A stretch of DNA of 59,884 bases, taken from NCBI GenBank assembly GCA_014584575.1, contig JACTMP010000047.1, positions 1 through 59,884 on the forward strand. The letters are read 5' to 3'. Positions 39,131 to 48,088 of the stretch are shown one piece after another. This DNA is from Chloroflexota bacterium. GTDB taxonomy: Bacteria; Chloroflexota; Anaerolineae; Promineifilales; Promineifilaceae. Position numbers and translations under genes: made by a program. Under the pieces are notes generated by a model, which was not told the origin of the DNA, made no database searches, and saw only the letters and a list, made by a program, of their open reading frames with translations. The first letter of the stretch is position 1, and each line of letters opens with the position of its first letter.

Positions 39131-40921
39131 TTAGCCGATACGGCTAAACCGCAAAATCTCCTGACCACTTGCATTGCGAATAATCAACGTCGTGCCCTGA
39201 ATTTCGAAGCTGGCAGATGATTGTAACAAGGACAGATACATGGATTCTTGCTGACTCACGGCCGGGTCACAAATCATCTGGGTGTTTCTGATGGAGCCGA
39301 CAGACAGGCTGTTGCCAGACACAAAATAGCTGCCATTGTAATTATTGCAACCACCAAAACCGCTGAGCGCGTTGCCAGAACCAAACATGGCCGTGATGCT
39401 TGTACCTTGTACCAGGACACCGTTGACATTCATTGTCGTCACGGCCCAACTTGTGTTGGCCAATGGGTTTACCTGGTTGACCGTCACCGTTAGTTGGCGG
39501 AATTCGGTGTTGCCGTTGGTCAATTGCACCCGCATTTCATAGGTGGTGGTGACGCTGGGGCACACCTGGCGGCTACCCTGGCCCGTAGTCGGCCAATCCT
39601 GGAAGTTAGCTCCTTGTGGGTAAACCCAAACAGCCTGGATGTTTTGCACATCCCAACGCAACGTGGTGCATTGCCCCTGGTTGATCACCGGGTTGTCTAC
39701 CCAGAAGTTGATGCTGGGGGCAGGGGTGGGCATGGGGGTGGGCGTGGCCGTCGGCACAGGTGGTGGCGGCGAGGGGATCACGGGCACGTTACCAGCGTTG
39801 AACGCCTGCACAAAGTCCACGCTAACCCAGCCCTGCCCATTCGGCGCTCCTTGAACGGGTGTAACCCACCAACGGCCGTCGGCGCTAATACCAATGATCG
39901 CCCCTTCCGCACCAAAGGGGGCGGTGCCGATCAGGGGGAAGTTGGTGCCAGGGCCAGACCGGACGTTCACACCCGCCGGGGCCGTCACCACGCCATACGG
40001 CTCTTGCGGCGCGGCCGTGGGTATGACCACCGTTGGCACCGGGCCGGGCGTTTCCGGTGGGCCATATTGCAGCGAGGTAATAACGGCGTCCAGGGTGGTC
40101 AATGGGGGAGTCCAGTCTTCTGGCGCCAGGGCATTGAGTTGCGCCGCCTTTTCATTCATGTACGCGGTGGAATCGCTGTCTACCCGGTCCATCTCGGCCT
40201 GGGGCACGTCACTGGCGGTATTCGGCAGGAAGGGGGTGGTGATCGGCCAGCGCATGGAAACGAAGACCTCATCATTTTCCCCGGCGAATCCCTGGAAGTA
40301 ATAATAAAGGCCCTGGTTCGTGACCGGATTGGGGCTTTGTGCCATGCGCCCCACAAAACGGACGCCATCCCAATTACCAAAGTCCAGGTATTTACCCTGC
40401 ACGGCCAGATCGTTAACGCCGGTCGCTATTTCCATCGGCAGGACGGGGTTTCCGGAGGTGGGAACGGCTTGTGGTTTAGTAGCTACCAGGTCTCTGAGGC
40501 GCTGCATAGATTGGGCGACGCTGGGGTTGCCGGCGGCGTCCCACATGTCTACGTAGGTCTGCGCCGGAATGATGAAAATAATGGGGTCGAGTGGGTTAAT
40601 GGCCGTTGGGCTGAGCGTGGCAAAGTTTATCTGTATGTGCTCTGGCAGGCCAACCGGGCCGGGGGGCATGCTGGCGTCATATGGTTTTTCCGGGACACAA
40701 TTTGTCTGATAGGGATATGGCAGCCCCAGGGTGTTAATCTGGATCTGGCTGGGGTCTACCACTCTACAAAATGAAACAGTGGGAACAGGTGTGGCCGTTG
40801 CTGAGGCCACTTCGACTGTTGGCGGTGGCGGCGGGCTGGCAGTTGGCGTGGGTTCATCACCTCCACACGCGGCTAACAACAGTACCAAACATGCAAACAA
40901 TACAAAATTCTTGATCTTCAT
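39131..40921 (-). CDS. Lipoprotein with SH3, Ig-like and META domains
   Basis: A 596-aa protein. The signal peptide ends in LLLAAC (lipobox) and is followed by a Thr/Pro linker. The N-terminal domain (about 60-290) is unrecognised. A bacterial SH3 domain follows: GVNVRSGPGTNFPLIGTAPF ... GWVSVDFVQAF. Next is a Pro-linked strand domain (INFWVDNPVINQGQCTTLRW) and a C-terminal META/HslJ domain (LANTSWAVTTMNVNGVLVQG, GFGGCNNYNGSYFV, QESMYLSLLQ). It is likely an outer-face anchor or binding protein; its ligand is unknown. Confidence 0.85.
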   Translation of the reverse strand: MKIKNFVLFACLVLLLAACGGDEPTPTASPPPPPTVEVASATATPVPTVSFCRVVDPSQIQINTLGLPYPYQTNCVPEKPYDASMPPGPVGLPEHIQINFATLSPTAINPLDPIIFIIPAQTYVDMWDAAGNPSVAQSMQRLRDLVATKPQAVPTSGNPVLPMEIATGVNDLAVQGKYLDFGNWDGVRFVGRMAQSPNPVTNQGLYYYFQGFAGENDEVFVSMRWPITTPFLPNTASDVPQAEMDRVDSDSTAYMNEKAAQLNALAPEDWTPPLTTLDAVITSLQYGPPETPGPVPTVVIPTAAPQEPYGVVTAPAGVNVRSGPGTNFPLIGTAPFGAEGAIIGISADGRWWVTPVQGAPNGQGWVSVDFVQAFNAGNVPVIPSPPPPVPTATPTPMPTPAPSINFWVDNPVINQGQCTTLRWDVQNIQAVWVYPQGANFQDWPTTGQGSRQVCPSVTTTYEMRVQLTNGNTEFRQLTVTVNQVNPLANTSWAVTTMNVNGVLVQGTSITAMFGSGNALSGFGGCNNYNGSYFVSGNSLSVGSIRNTQMICDPAVSQQESMYLSLLQSSASFEIQGTTLIIRNASGQEILRFSRIG

Positions 40922-41191
40922 CCATTTCCTCCAATAGTTTTTCTGATTGTGATATTTGAAAACCCATCTTTTTACGGTAGCCAGGATCAGGTCAGTTTTA
41001 TCATTTAAGAGTCAAAACACTTGCAGTAGTACCATAAAGGCGTAAAAAGGGTGAGTCTTCAAAGGTCACAGGACTGAAATGAGATTATCTTTGTTGGCGC
41101 AGGGTGAGGCAAATTAGCCAATTAGGAGTCTCATGGACGGTTCATTATTAGGTTCATTGGTTATCTCAAGACATGAAGCTATACTTGGTAC
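40922..41191. other. Divergent intergenic region
   Basis: This is the 270-base gap between the divergent SH3/META lipoprotein and response-regulator genes. Apart from the promoter boxes at 41157-41185 I see no repeat hairpin, gene or RNA motif; it is one of the few gaps without an iterated-word element. Confidence 0.5.
41157..41185 (+). promoter_or_regulatory. Promoter giving a probably leaderless transcript
   Basis: TTGGTT (41157-41162) and TATACT (41180-41185) have a 17-base spacer, and the ATG follows 6 bases after the -10 box. Transcription would start at or next to the ATG, and no ribosome-binding site is seen. Confidence 0.55.
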
Positions 41192-41851
41192 ATGGCAAAT
41201 TTGCGAATTCTTTTGGTGGATGATCATGAAGTAGTACGGTTGGGATTAAAGAGCCTGATTGAGCGACATGCTGGTTTTGAGGTAGTAGCGGAGGCCGCTT
41301 CTCAAAATGAAGCAGTGCAAAAGGCGCTGTCCTATGACCCGGACATTGTGGTCATGGATATCCGGCTGGCGGGTGGCAGCGGCATTGAGGCGTGTGAACA
41401 GATTATGACGCAACGGCCGTCTACCAAAGTCATCATGCTTACCTCCTACGCCGAAGATGAAATGCTCTTTTCCGCCATTCGCGCCGGAGCGGTGGGGTAT
41501 GTGTTGAAGCAGGTGGGCGGCAACGATGTCATTCGCGCCATTGAAGCAGCGGCACGGGGTGAGGCCACCCTTGACCCTTCTCTGACACAACGCATTTTTG
41601 ACGAAATGCGCCGCTCTATCAAACAAGAAGAAGCCACTGCCTTTCATGAATTGACTTCTCAAGAAATGCACGTATTGGCCCTCATCGCCGAGGGCAAAAC
41701 AAACCGCGAGATTGCCCAGGCGCTTTATCTGAGCGAAGGCACGGTGCGCAACTACGTCAGTGGCATTCTGTCTAAGCTGCAAGTGTCTAACCGGGCGGAA
41801 GCGGCGGCCTATGCGATCCGGCATCACCTGAAGGATTATCTACAGAGTTAA
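41192..41851 (+). CDS. NarL/FixJ-type response regulator
   Basis: A 219-aa protein with a receiver domain. [20 protein letters not shown] carries the acidic pair, [15 protein letters not shown] the phospho-accepting Asp, MLTSYAEDE the Thr/Ser-equivalent, and YVLKQ the Lys. The C-terminal LuxR HTH is [40 protein letters not shown]. It pairs with the downstream GAF sensor kinase. Confidence 0.93.
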   Translation: MANLRILLVDDHEVVRLGLKSLIERHAGFEVVAEAASQNEAVQKALSYDPDIVVMDIRLAGGSGIEACEQIMTQRPSTKVIMLTSYAEDEMLFSAIRAGAVGYVLKQVGGNDVIRAIEAAARGEATLDPSLTQRIFDEMRRSIKQEEATAFHELTSQEMHVLALIAEGKTNREIAQALYLSEGTVRNYVSGILSKLQVSNRAEAAAYAIRHHLKDYLQS

Positions 41852-41852
41852 A

Positions 41853-41886
41853 CCTGACAGGTCTTTGCAGACCTGCCTGGTTTTTA
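41853..41886 (+). terminator. Hairpin with T tract after the regulator gene
   Basis: CAGGTCT TTGC AGACCTG with following GGTTTTT; it starts one base after the stop codon and resembles the palindrome at 8654-8686. Confidence 0.65.
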
Positions 41887-41892
41887 CGTGCG

Positions 41893-43029
41893 ATGAGTAA
41901 CGGCCGTACCCCCCACGATGTCCTCCACGCCCTGCATCAGGCGACGCTTTCTATTGCCGAATTAGATGATCTGCATAAGGTGTTGCAGCGCATTGTGGAC
42001 GCCGCCCGTGACCTGGTCGGCGCGCAATATGCCGCGCTGGGTGTTCCCCATAGCGATGGTTATCTGGATGCGTTTATCCACAGTGGCATGGCGCCGGAAG
42101 TGGTGATCCAGATCCCTCATTTCCCCAAAGGGTTGGGGTTGTTAGGCGAAATTATTCGCAGTGGGCAGGCCATTCGTATTCCTCGCATTGAAGACGATCC
42201 GCGCTCGGTTGGTTTTCCACCCGGCCATCCGCCCATGGATGCGTTTCTCGGTGTACCGGTTATGGCCGGTGAGGAAATGTTGGGCAACTTATATCTCACC
42301 GAGAAAATTGGGGCAGCCGAATTTACGGCCGAAGATCAGGAAGTGGTGGAGTTTTTGGCCGCTCATGCGGCCATTGCCATTCAAAATGCCCGCCTCTACG
42401 AGCAGGTGAGTCGACTGGCGATTATCGAGGAACGTACCCGCATTGGCATGGATTTGCACGATGGCATCATTCAATCTATTTATGCGGTTGGCCTGACGTT
42501 GGAGTCGGCGCGGCTGGCGCTGCCGGGTGCGCCGGATGAAGCCGATATGCTGTTGCGCCGGGTGATTCAAGGGTTGAATGATACGATTCGGGATATTCGC
42601 AATTATATTTTAGATTTACGGCCGCATCGGTTTCGGGGCGATTTGCAGGAAGGGCTGGAGCGATTGGTGCGGGAGTTTCAGGCCAATGCCATGATTCCGG
42701 TGGATTTGCAGGCAGAGGCAGAAGATATGGCAACCACACCAACGGCCGTCGCCCGCGCCCTCTTCCTTACCACACAGGAAGCCCTGGCCAACGTGGCCCG
42801 CCACGCCAGCGCCGGTCATGTCACCATCCGGCTGACTCGCCATAATGGGATGATAGATATGGTAGTGCAGGATGATGGTCGGGGATTCAACCGCGCGGCC
42901 CGCAACTATTCCGTAGGGCACGGCCTCTCCAACATGCGCGCCAGAGCTGAAGATTTAGGGGGGAAATTTGTGATCAAGTCCGCGCCCGGCGAGGGCACGG
43001 CCATTCACCTGACGTTGCCAGACAGGTAA
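41893..43029 (+). CDS. GAF-domain sensor histidine kinase (NarX/DevS-like)
   Basis: A 378-aa soluble kinase. The GAF domain runs about 25-165 (RIVDAARDLVGAQYAALGVP, FLGVPVMAGEEMLGNLYLTE). The HisKA_3 dimerisation box is EERTRIGMDLHDGIIQSIYA, with the phospho-His in DLHD. ATPase boxes are NVARHASAGHV, DDGRGFN and GHGLSNMRARAEDLGG. No heme-ligand motif is certain, but DevS-like GAF sensors bind heme or small ligands. It follows the response-regulator gene with only 41 bases between. Confidence 0.9.
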   Translation: MSNGRTPHDVLHALHQATLSIAELDDLHKVLQRIVDAARDLVGAQYAALGVPHSDGYLDAFIHSGMAPEVVIQIPHFPKGLGLLGEIIRSGQAIRIPRIEDDPRSVGFPPGHPPMDAFLGVPVMAGEEMLGNLYLTEKIGAAEFTAEDQEVVEFLAAHAAIAIQNARLYEQVSRLAIIEERTRIGMDLHDGIIQSIYAVGLTLESARLALPGAPDEADMLLRRVIQGLNDTIRDIRNYILDLRPHRFRGDLQEGLERLVREFQANAMIPVDLQAEAEDMATTPTAVARALFLTTQEALANVARHASAGHVTIRLTRHNGMIDMVVQDDGRGFNRAARNYSVGHGLSNMRARAEDLGGKFVIKSAPGEGTAIHLTLPDR

Positions 43030-43050
43030 TCGGTGGGACCCGGTTACCGT

Positions 43051-43473
43051 TTACGCTTCCTCCCCTGCCAACTCGTCTGCCAGATATTCCAAAAAATCTG
43101 TCACCGTCACAATGCCTACAAGTGTGCTGCCTTCTACTACCGGCAGCGCGCCAAACTTGTAGAGCGCCAGTATTTCGGCGGCTTTGGCGGCGGGGGTGTC
43201 CGGCGTTACTGTTACCGGGTTAGCGGTCATGCAGCTTTCGGCGGTTACTTTGTCCAGTAGTTCTTCGTCTTGCCAACGGCCGTGCAGCACAATGGGCGAA
43301 TTCATCACCAGGCGTATGTCGCGGTCGGTGATGATGCCCACCAGACGGCCGTTATCCAGCACCGGCAGTTGGCGGCAGCCCTGCGATTTCATCACGCCGA
43401 CGATGGTGCGCAGCGGCGTATCCGGTGTTACTGTATTGGGAATAAGCGTCATCAAATCATTGACGGTTAACAT
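43051..43473 (-). CDS. Tandem CBS-domain protein
   Basis: About 140 aa from the ATG at 43473 (GAAGGAGG upstream). Two CBS motifs are present: QGCRQLPVLDNGRLVGIITD-type with DRDIRLVM, and YKFGALPVVEGSTLVGIVTV with TDFLEYL. CBS pairs bind adenosine ligands and often sense energy state. A TGAT-N4-GTCA element lies 52 bases upstream of its ATG. A second tandem-CBS gene is at 46120-46587. Confidence 0.9.
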   Translation of the reverse strand: MLTVNDLMTLIPNTVTPDTPLRTIVGVMKSQGCRQLPVLDNGRLVGIITDRDIRLVMNSPIVLHGRWQDEELLDKVTAESCMTANPVTVTPDTPAAKAAEILALYKFGALPVVEGSTLVGIVTVTDFLEYLADELAGEEA

Positions 43474-43524
43474 GGCCTTACCTCCTTCATTGCTTGCAGT
43501 GTAATGGACAGAGCGGCTGGTAGT

Positions 43525-43540
43525 CATTGATAAATGTCAC
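43525..43540. promoter_or_regulatory. CRP/FNR-like half-palindrome upstream of the CBS gene
   Basis: ATTGATAAATGTCACC contains TGAT-N4-GTCA, as at 12191-12208 and 44703-44719; symmetry is imperfect. Confidence 0.35.
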
Positions 43541-43588
43541 CAACGGCCGTGACTTTGCTCAATCTCCAATCTCCAATCTCGCAATCTC

Positions 43589-44593
43589 TCAATATCCCCC
43601 CAAAAATCCCGCCTTCAACACATGCATATAATTCGCCCGTTCAAAAGCTGCCGGGTCGGCCACATGGGGCTGGCTCAGTTTGCCGTGCAACGGCCGTAAC
43701 GCCTCATGCCCATGCACATCCAACCACGTTTCCAGATCCGACAACATGGTAGAAATATGCTCTACTCCATGCTCTAGCAGCGCCGATGCCACCATGGCCA
43801 CGCTGCCCCCGGCCAACACACATTTCAGAATATCCAGCCCGGAATGGACACCGCCCGTCACCGCCAGGTCAGCTTTAACATACTGCGCCAGAATGCCCGC
43901 CCAACGCAGCCGCAGCCGCAATTCTCCGGCGCCGCTCAAATCCAAAGTAGGGATGATCTGTTCCGTTTCCGGGTCAATATCCGGCTGGTAGAAGCGGTTA
44001 AACAGCACCAGCCCATCCGCCCCTGCCTGGTCAAGCTGCACGGCCGTATGCGCCAACGCACTAAAGTACGGACTGATCTTGACCGCCACCGGAATGCGAA
44101 TTTTGTCCTTCACACTGCGCACCAGATTCAGATACATCTGCTCCACCTCCGCACCGGTAACATGCGGTTTGGTCGCCAGATGATAAATGTTAAGTTCCAG
44201 TGCATCCGCGCCGGCTGCCTCAATCAGCCGGGCATACTGCACCCAGCCGCCGCTGTAATACCCGTTCAGGCTGGCAATAATCGGGATGTTCACCGCCTTT
44301 TTAGCCTGGTAAATGTGCGCCAGATATCCCCCCGCTCCCTGGTTATACTCCTTCATTTCGGGAATGTGTTGCAGGGCCTGGGGCAACATAGCCTGGTTGG
44401 CCTGCGCCGCGTCGTGAATGCCCAGGTCGCGCAGCTCAACTTGCTCTTCAAACAACGAGGGCAGCACTACCGCCGCTACTCCTGCGTCCGCCATCTGGCG
44501 AATGGTTTCCACACTGGCCGACAGCGGCGAGGCGGAAGCAATCAGGGGATTCTTCAAGGTCATTCCAAGATAAGTCGTGGTCAGATCAGCCAT
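43589..44593 (-). CDS. Dihydroorotate-dehydrogenase-like flavoprotein
   Basis: A 334-aa TIM-barrel protein of the DHOD-like (PreT/PyrD-related) family. LKNPLIASASPLSASVETIR opens the barrel, and ADALELNIYHLATKP and VAVKISPYFSALAHTAVQLD carry the FMN and substrate lysine region (VAVKIS). ADLAVTGGVHSGLDILKCVL is the C-terminal phosphate-binding loop. True pyrimidine dehydrogenase activity is uncertain because no Fe-S partner is nearby; the family also contains enzymes of unknown substrate. Confidence 0.85.
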   Translation of the reverse strand: MADLTTTYLGMTLKNPLIASASPLSASVETIRQMADAGVAAVVLPSLFEEQVELRDLGIHDAAQANQAMLPQALQHIPEMKEYNQGAGGYLAHIYQAKKAVNIPIIASLNGYYSGGWVQYARLIEAAGADALELNIYHLATKPHVTGAEVEQMYLNLVRSVKDKIRIPVAVKISPYFSALAHTAVQLDQAGADGLVLFNRFYQPDIDPETEQIIPTLDLSGAGELRLRLRWAGILAQYVKADLAVTGGVHSGLDILKCVLAGGSVAMVASALLEHGVEHISTMLSDLETWLDVHGHEALRPLHGKLSQPHVADPAAFERANYMHVLKAGFLGGY

Positions 44594-44610
44594 AAAATTA
44601 CTCGCTTATC

Positions 44611-44655
44611 GTTGCCAGTGGTTGGTGTCTGGTAAACCCACCAACCACTGGCAAC
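44611..44655. repeat. 16-bp inverted repeat in the leader of the DHOD-like gene
   Basis: GTTGCCAGTGGTTGGT and ACCAACCACTGGCAAC enclose 13 bases, starting 18 bases before the ATG on the minus strand. It could be an attenuator or an operator. Confidence 0.7.
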
Positions 44656-44702
44656 GTTCTTCTTCGCTAAATCATACCCACTCTTGTTAAACCGTCCAGT
44701 TG

Positions 44703-44719
44703 ATTGTGATAGATGTCAG
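44703..44719. promoter_or_regulatory. CRP/FNR-like element in a divergent promoter
   Basis: ATTGTGATAGATGTCAGG includes TGAT-N4-GTCA, located between the divergent DHOD-like and DsbA genes. Confidence 0.35.
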
Positions 44720-44801
44720 GCGCGAGTAATTACAATACGCACTCCCTTCCCTTACCTATTGCGCTAGACTTCATAGAGGGATGGATTGGTATGTGGAGAT
44801 C

Positions 44802-44855
44802 AGAGATTAGAGAGTGGAGATTGGTTCACTCTCTAATCTCCACTCTCCAATCTCT
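44802..44855. repeat. AGATTGGAG-word palindrome before dsbA
   Basis: The 54-base segment is almost its own reverse complement: AGAGATTAGAGAGTGGAGATT against AATCTCCACTCTCCAATCTCT. It ends 14 bases before the DsbA start codon. Confidence 0.75.
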
Positions 44856-44869
44856 ATTCAAGGTAAAAA

Positions 44870-45544
44870 ATGGCAAAGAACGCGAGAAAACAAAAACAAA
44901 GAACCAACTGGTGGGTAATCGGCGGCATCGTGATCGGGGGTATGGTTTTGGTGGGGCTGATGGCGGTGGCGCTGCGCGAGCCGGAGACACTGAAATTGGA
45001 GCGGTACTGTGAACAAAATCCGGGAAATTGTATTGTGGAAGGGGCGGCCAATGCACCGGTGACGGTGGTGGAGGTCTCTGATTATGGTTGTGGGCACTGC
45101 CGCAATTTTAATACGGACACGGCCGTACAACTCCACCAACAATACGTGGAAACCGGCCAGGTCAAATGGGTAGTTATGCCCTATGCTTTGTCCAGCCAGC
45201 CCGGCGGCACCATGCCCTCGGCCATTGCCGCTCTGTGCGCCGCCGAACAGGACAATTTCGCCGCGTTCCATCGCGCTGCCTTTGACCTGCAAAGTTCGCC
45301 GCTTTACAACACGACAGAAGGTCTGCAAGCGGCCGCCGCATCGGCCGGGCTGGACACAGCCGCCTTTGCTGCCTGCCTGGCGGACAATGACTACGAACAG
45401 GTGGTGCGCCGCAACATGCAGGCCGCCGCCAGCGCAGGTATTAACAGCACCCCCAGCTTTGCCCTCGGCGCCGACATCATTCGCGGCAACCTGCCCCTGG
45501 CCGTGTTTCAACAGCGGATTGAGTCGTTATTGAGGAGTAAATGA
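44870..45544 (+). CDS. DsbA-type membrane-anchored thiol oxidoreductase
   Basis: A 224-aa protein. A single N-terminal anchor helix (about 17-38) follows a basic start. The thioredoxin fold has the redox motif SDYGCGHCRNF (C-G-H-C) near residue 75, and a family cis-Pro region TPSFALG. It would oxidise cysteines of exported proteins. Downstream, 43 bases apart, is a VKOR gene that would reoxidise it through quinone. AAGG precedes the ATG. Confidence 0.9.
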   Translation: MAKNARKQKQRTNWWVIGGIVIGGMVLVGLMAVALREPETLKLERYCEQNPGNCIVEGAANAPVTVVEVSDYGCGHCRNFNTDTAVQLHQQYVETGQVKWVVMPYALSSQPGGTMPSAIAALCAAEQDNFAAFHRAAFDLQSSPLYNTTEGLQAAAASAGLDTAAFAACLADNDYEQVVRRNMQAAASAGINSTPSFALGADIIRGNLPLAVFQQRIESLLRSK

Positions 45545-45545
45545 G

Positions 45546-45580
45546 TAATTGGGCAATTACCCAATTGCCAAATTACCGGA
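45546..45580. repeat. AATTGGG-word hairpin between DsbA and VKOR
   Basis: GTAATTGGGCAATTACCCAATTGCC begins at the DsbA stop codon and includes both orientations of the word; 10 bases later comes the VKOR start. Confidence 0.65.
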
Positions 45581-45587
45581 GGTGAGT

Positions 45588-46031
45588 ATGCGCCAGGATT
45601 GGCAGTTGCGCGTTATTCAACCGATTGCCGTGTTGGGGCTGTTGGTTGCCCATTATTTGCTGCTGTTCCATAACGGGGTGTTGTTGTCTGGCTGCACCGG
45701 TTCTGGTTGGGATGATTGTGGCGCAGTCAGCGGCCCCGGCGCGCCTTATGCCTCGGTTGGCCCCATTCCTGTGGCCCTGATTGGTCTGGTGGGATATGCC
45801 GTCATATTTGCGTTGACCTGGCTGAAGGATTGGTCGCCACTGCGAGAGGGCTACCTGCCGGAACTGTTAGTAGGCGCCGCCGGTTTTGGTTTCCTCTTTA
45901 CCCTGGTGCTAACGGGATTGGAGGCGTTTGTCATTCATGCTTTCTGCCGGTATTGCCTGGTATCGGCCGTTTTGATTACAATCATCCTTGTATTAGCCAT
46001 CAGCTATCTACGTAGCAGACAATCTGCCTGA
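45588..46031 (+). CDS. VKOR-family membrane oxidoreductase
   Basis: About 147 aa from the ATG at 45588 with GGAGG 5 bases upstream. Four membrane helices are visible. The cysteine pair SGCTGSGWDDCG sits in the loop, and FCRYCLVSA is the quinone-side C-x-x-C active site of the vitamin-K-epoxide-reductase family. It transfers electrons from DsbA to quinone. The conserved Ser/Thr preceding the active site is not seen in the usual position. Confidence 0.9.
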   Translation: MRQDWQLRVIQPIAVLGLLVAHYLLLFHNGVLLSGCTGSGWDDCGAVSGPGAPYASVGPIPVALIGLVGYAVIFALTWLKDWSPLREGYLPELLVGAAGFGFLFTLVLTGLEAFVIHAFCRYCLVSAVLITIILVLAISYLRSRQSA

Positions 46032-46119
46032 AGCCGGTGGCTGGCGGTTAGTGGCTGGTATCAACCGCCCTTCATAATTCATCCTTCATAATTCATAATT
46101 TCTTTAAGAGGAGTGGGCG

Positions 46120-46587
46120 ATGAGACTGGAACTGGTGAAAGATTGGATGACGCGGGAGGTAATCACGGCCGTACCCCATATGGGCGTGTTAGATGCGGGC
46201 CATCTGATGCAGGAAAAACGGGTGCGGCGGCTGCCGGTGGTGGATGGGGACGGCCGTCTCGTTGGCATTCTCACTCATGGCGATGTGCGCGAAGCCAAAC
46301 CCTCAACCAGCAGTTCCCTGAGCGCCTGGGAACTCAATTACCTGCTGGCCCGGCTGACCGTAGGCGAAGTGATGAGTGAATCGGTATTATCCACCACCCC
46401 GGAAACCACCATTGGCGAAGCTGCGCAAATTATGTACCAACACAAAATCGGCGGTCTGCCGGTGTTAGACGCTGCCGGTAATCTGGTGGGTATTTTGACT
46501 GAATCCGACATTTTTCGCATGGTGGTACATGACTGGCAAAAATCACAATCCCCCCCTACGCCGCCTTATGCCCATTACAAGGAATGA
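46120..46587 (+). CDS. Tandem CBS-domain protein
   Basis: A 155-aa protein with AAGAGGAG ahead of the ATG. It has two CBS units: VRRLPVVDGDGRLVGILTHG and KIGGLPVLDAAGNLVGILTE, with a linker DVREAK. It is similar in layout to the minus-strand CBS protein at 43051, so the two may be paralogues. The ligand is unknown. Confidence 0.88.
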   Translation: MRLELVKDWMTREVITAVPHMGVLDAGHLMQEKRVRRLPVVDGDGRLVGILTHGDVREAKPSTSSSLSAWELNYLLARLTVGEVMSESVLSTTPETTIGEAAQIMYQHKIGGLPVLDAAGNLVGILTESDIFRMVVHDWQKSQSPPTPPYAHYKE

Positions 46588-46605
46588 GAGCATGTTTCAG
46601 GAAAC

Positions 46606-46632
46606 CACCGCTCCGAAGACTACGCTCGGAAT
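46606..46632. repeat. Partial copy of the 1288-1421 palindromic repeat
   Basis: GCTCCGAAGACTACGCTCGGAATGAC, abbreviated by its pattern CGAAGACT-x-CGCTCGGAATG, matches the right arm at 1377-1402; a GGTAATAA tail follows near 46696. Confidence 0.6.
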
Positions 46633-46732
46633 GACAATTGCAGGTGATTTGTAAAAGGCAACTCTCGTCTTTTGAACCATGCCAGAATGAATGATTTGGT
46701 AATAACCTCTATTTACCCACTTACCCAATTAC

Positions 46733-48013
46733 TCAATTACCCACCTCCACCACCTTCCCCAACGGCGTCACGCGATACTCCACTTTTTTCGGCTCGTGTA
46801 AGGGCACACCGACCTCGCCCTGGTGAAGGACGACGGCCGTTACCCCCAATAGTTGTATCGCTTCTCGTATAGGTTGGCTGGCTTCCACGCCACCAAAACT
46901 GGGCCGGTCGAGCAAAATGACGCTGCTGTCAATGCTCTGCCGCGTCAGGTGCAGTAGTTGGGGCAGCCAGGAAGGGTCGGCGCTGGGGGTGATGATCACG
47001 GCCGTGCTGTACTTTTCAGCCGTCCGCCCCACATCCCGCAGCGCCACCGTCAGGCCAATGTCCCCATCCGCCTGCACCAGCGCCAGCGCCCGCATGATGC
47101 GCCACTCCTGTCCCTGCCCCTGACCGGGGGAAACAATTTGGGGGGTACGGCCGTATCCCGCCACCCCCACCGCCCGATTTTGCGCCAGCGCCCGCGCCGC
47201 CAGTGAAGCCGCTATCAACACCGCCTGTTCCTCTGTGCCCGCCATGCCGCTGCCCAACTGCGCCACTGCCTGCATATCCAGCACCAGCCAGATGTCGCCG
47301 GTGGCGTCCATATCAAACTGGCGCACATACAACGTGTCGTGGCGGGCGCTGGTGCGCCAGTGAATCCAGCGCAGCGGGTCGCCGGGCACGTAATGGCGGG
47401 TGGTGGCGGCATTGATGGTGGCCTGTAAACTGCGCTGCCGCGCCCGCTGCCGCCCGCTGCTTTGCCCGGCGGGTAGGCTGATGGGCAGCCGGATATGAAT
47501 GGGGGGGTGGATGATGATTTCCTGGCTCTGGGGATAATGGCGGGTCACGATAAAGATGCCAAATGGGTCGCCAGTGCGAATACGCCAGGGGCCAAGCCGA
47601 TACTGCCCGCGCTGCTGGCACACGGCCGTTTGTCGCCACCGATCCAGGCGATCAATTCCCGGACTGCGCACCACCGCCGCCTGGTAGCCAGGCACGTTGG
47701 ACTCATCCATCACCTCCACCCACAGTGCCGGGATGGGGCTGTTGTTCCACACCTCAAACCGCTCGGCCAATTGGTCGCCCACCGCCAGCCATTGTCGCTC
47801 CGTTTGCCGTGCGGCGTGCAGCCCCCGTGCCAGATACCACACCCAGCCATACGCCACCAGGAACATGCCGCCCAGCCCAATCAGCAGCGTATTCCACACC
47901 CGGTCTGGCAAGACAAAGGCCGCGACCAATAGAAAAAGCAGCGAGAGCGCAGGCAGGCGCAGCCGCAGGCTGATCTGCGTATGGGCGGGCGCTGGCAGGC
48001 CGAGAGATTTCAT
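46733..48013 (-). CDS. DUF58-domain membrane protein
   Basis: About 426 aa from the ATG at 48013; a long in-frame upstream extension covers a repeat region and the antisense of a carboxylesterase gene and is not credible. It has two N-terminal helices (about 25-60), then a beta-rich domain, and the DUF58 signature GDPLRWIHWRTSARHDTLYV, RQFDMDATGDIWLVLDMQAV, within a von Willebrand A-like fold. DUF58 genes usually stand beside an MoxR ATPase; none is in the window. Confidence 0.85.
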   Translation of the reverse strand: MKSLGLPAPAHTQISLRLRLPALSLLFLLVAAFVLPDRVWNTLLIGLGGMFLVAYGWVWYLARGLHAARQTERQWLAVGDQLAERFEVWNNSPIPALWVEVMDESNVPGYQAAVVRSPGIDRLDRWRQTAVCQQRGQYRLGPWRIRTGDPFGIFIVTRHYPQSQEIIIHPPIHIRLPISLPAGQSSGRQRARQRSLQATINAATTRHYVPGDPLRWIHWRTSARHDTLYVRQFDMDATGDIWLVLDMQAVAQLGSGMAGTEEQAVLIAASLAARALAQNRAVGVAGYGRTPQIVSPGQGQGQEWRIMRALALVQADGDIGLTVALRDVGRTAEKYSTAVIITPSADPSWLPQLLHLTRQSIDSSVILLDRPSFGGVEASQPIREAIQLLGVTAVVLHQGEVGVPLHEPKKVEYRVTPLGKVVEVGN

Positions 48014-48031
48014 AACCCAAATTGTGCCATA

Positions 48032-48088
48032 GGTGGGGCAGGTGGCAAGTGGCAGGTTGCATATACTTGCCACCTGCAACCTGCCACC
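48032..48088. repeat. GGTGGCAAG-word hairpin upstream of the DUF58 gene
   Basis: GGTGGCAAGTGGCAGGTTGC on one arm and CTTGCCACCTGCAACCTGCC on the other. Its words match those at 2085-2115 and 6965-7003. Confidence 0.7.
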
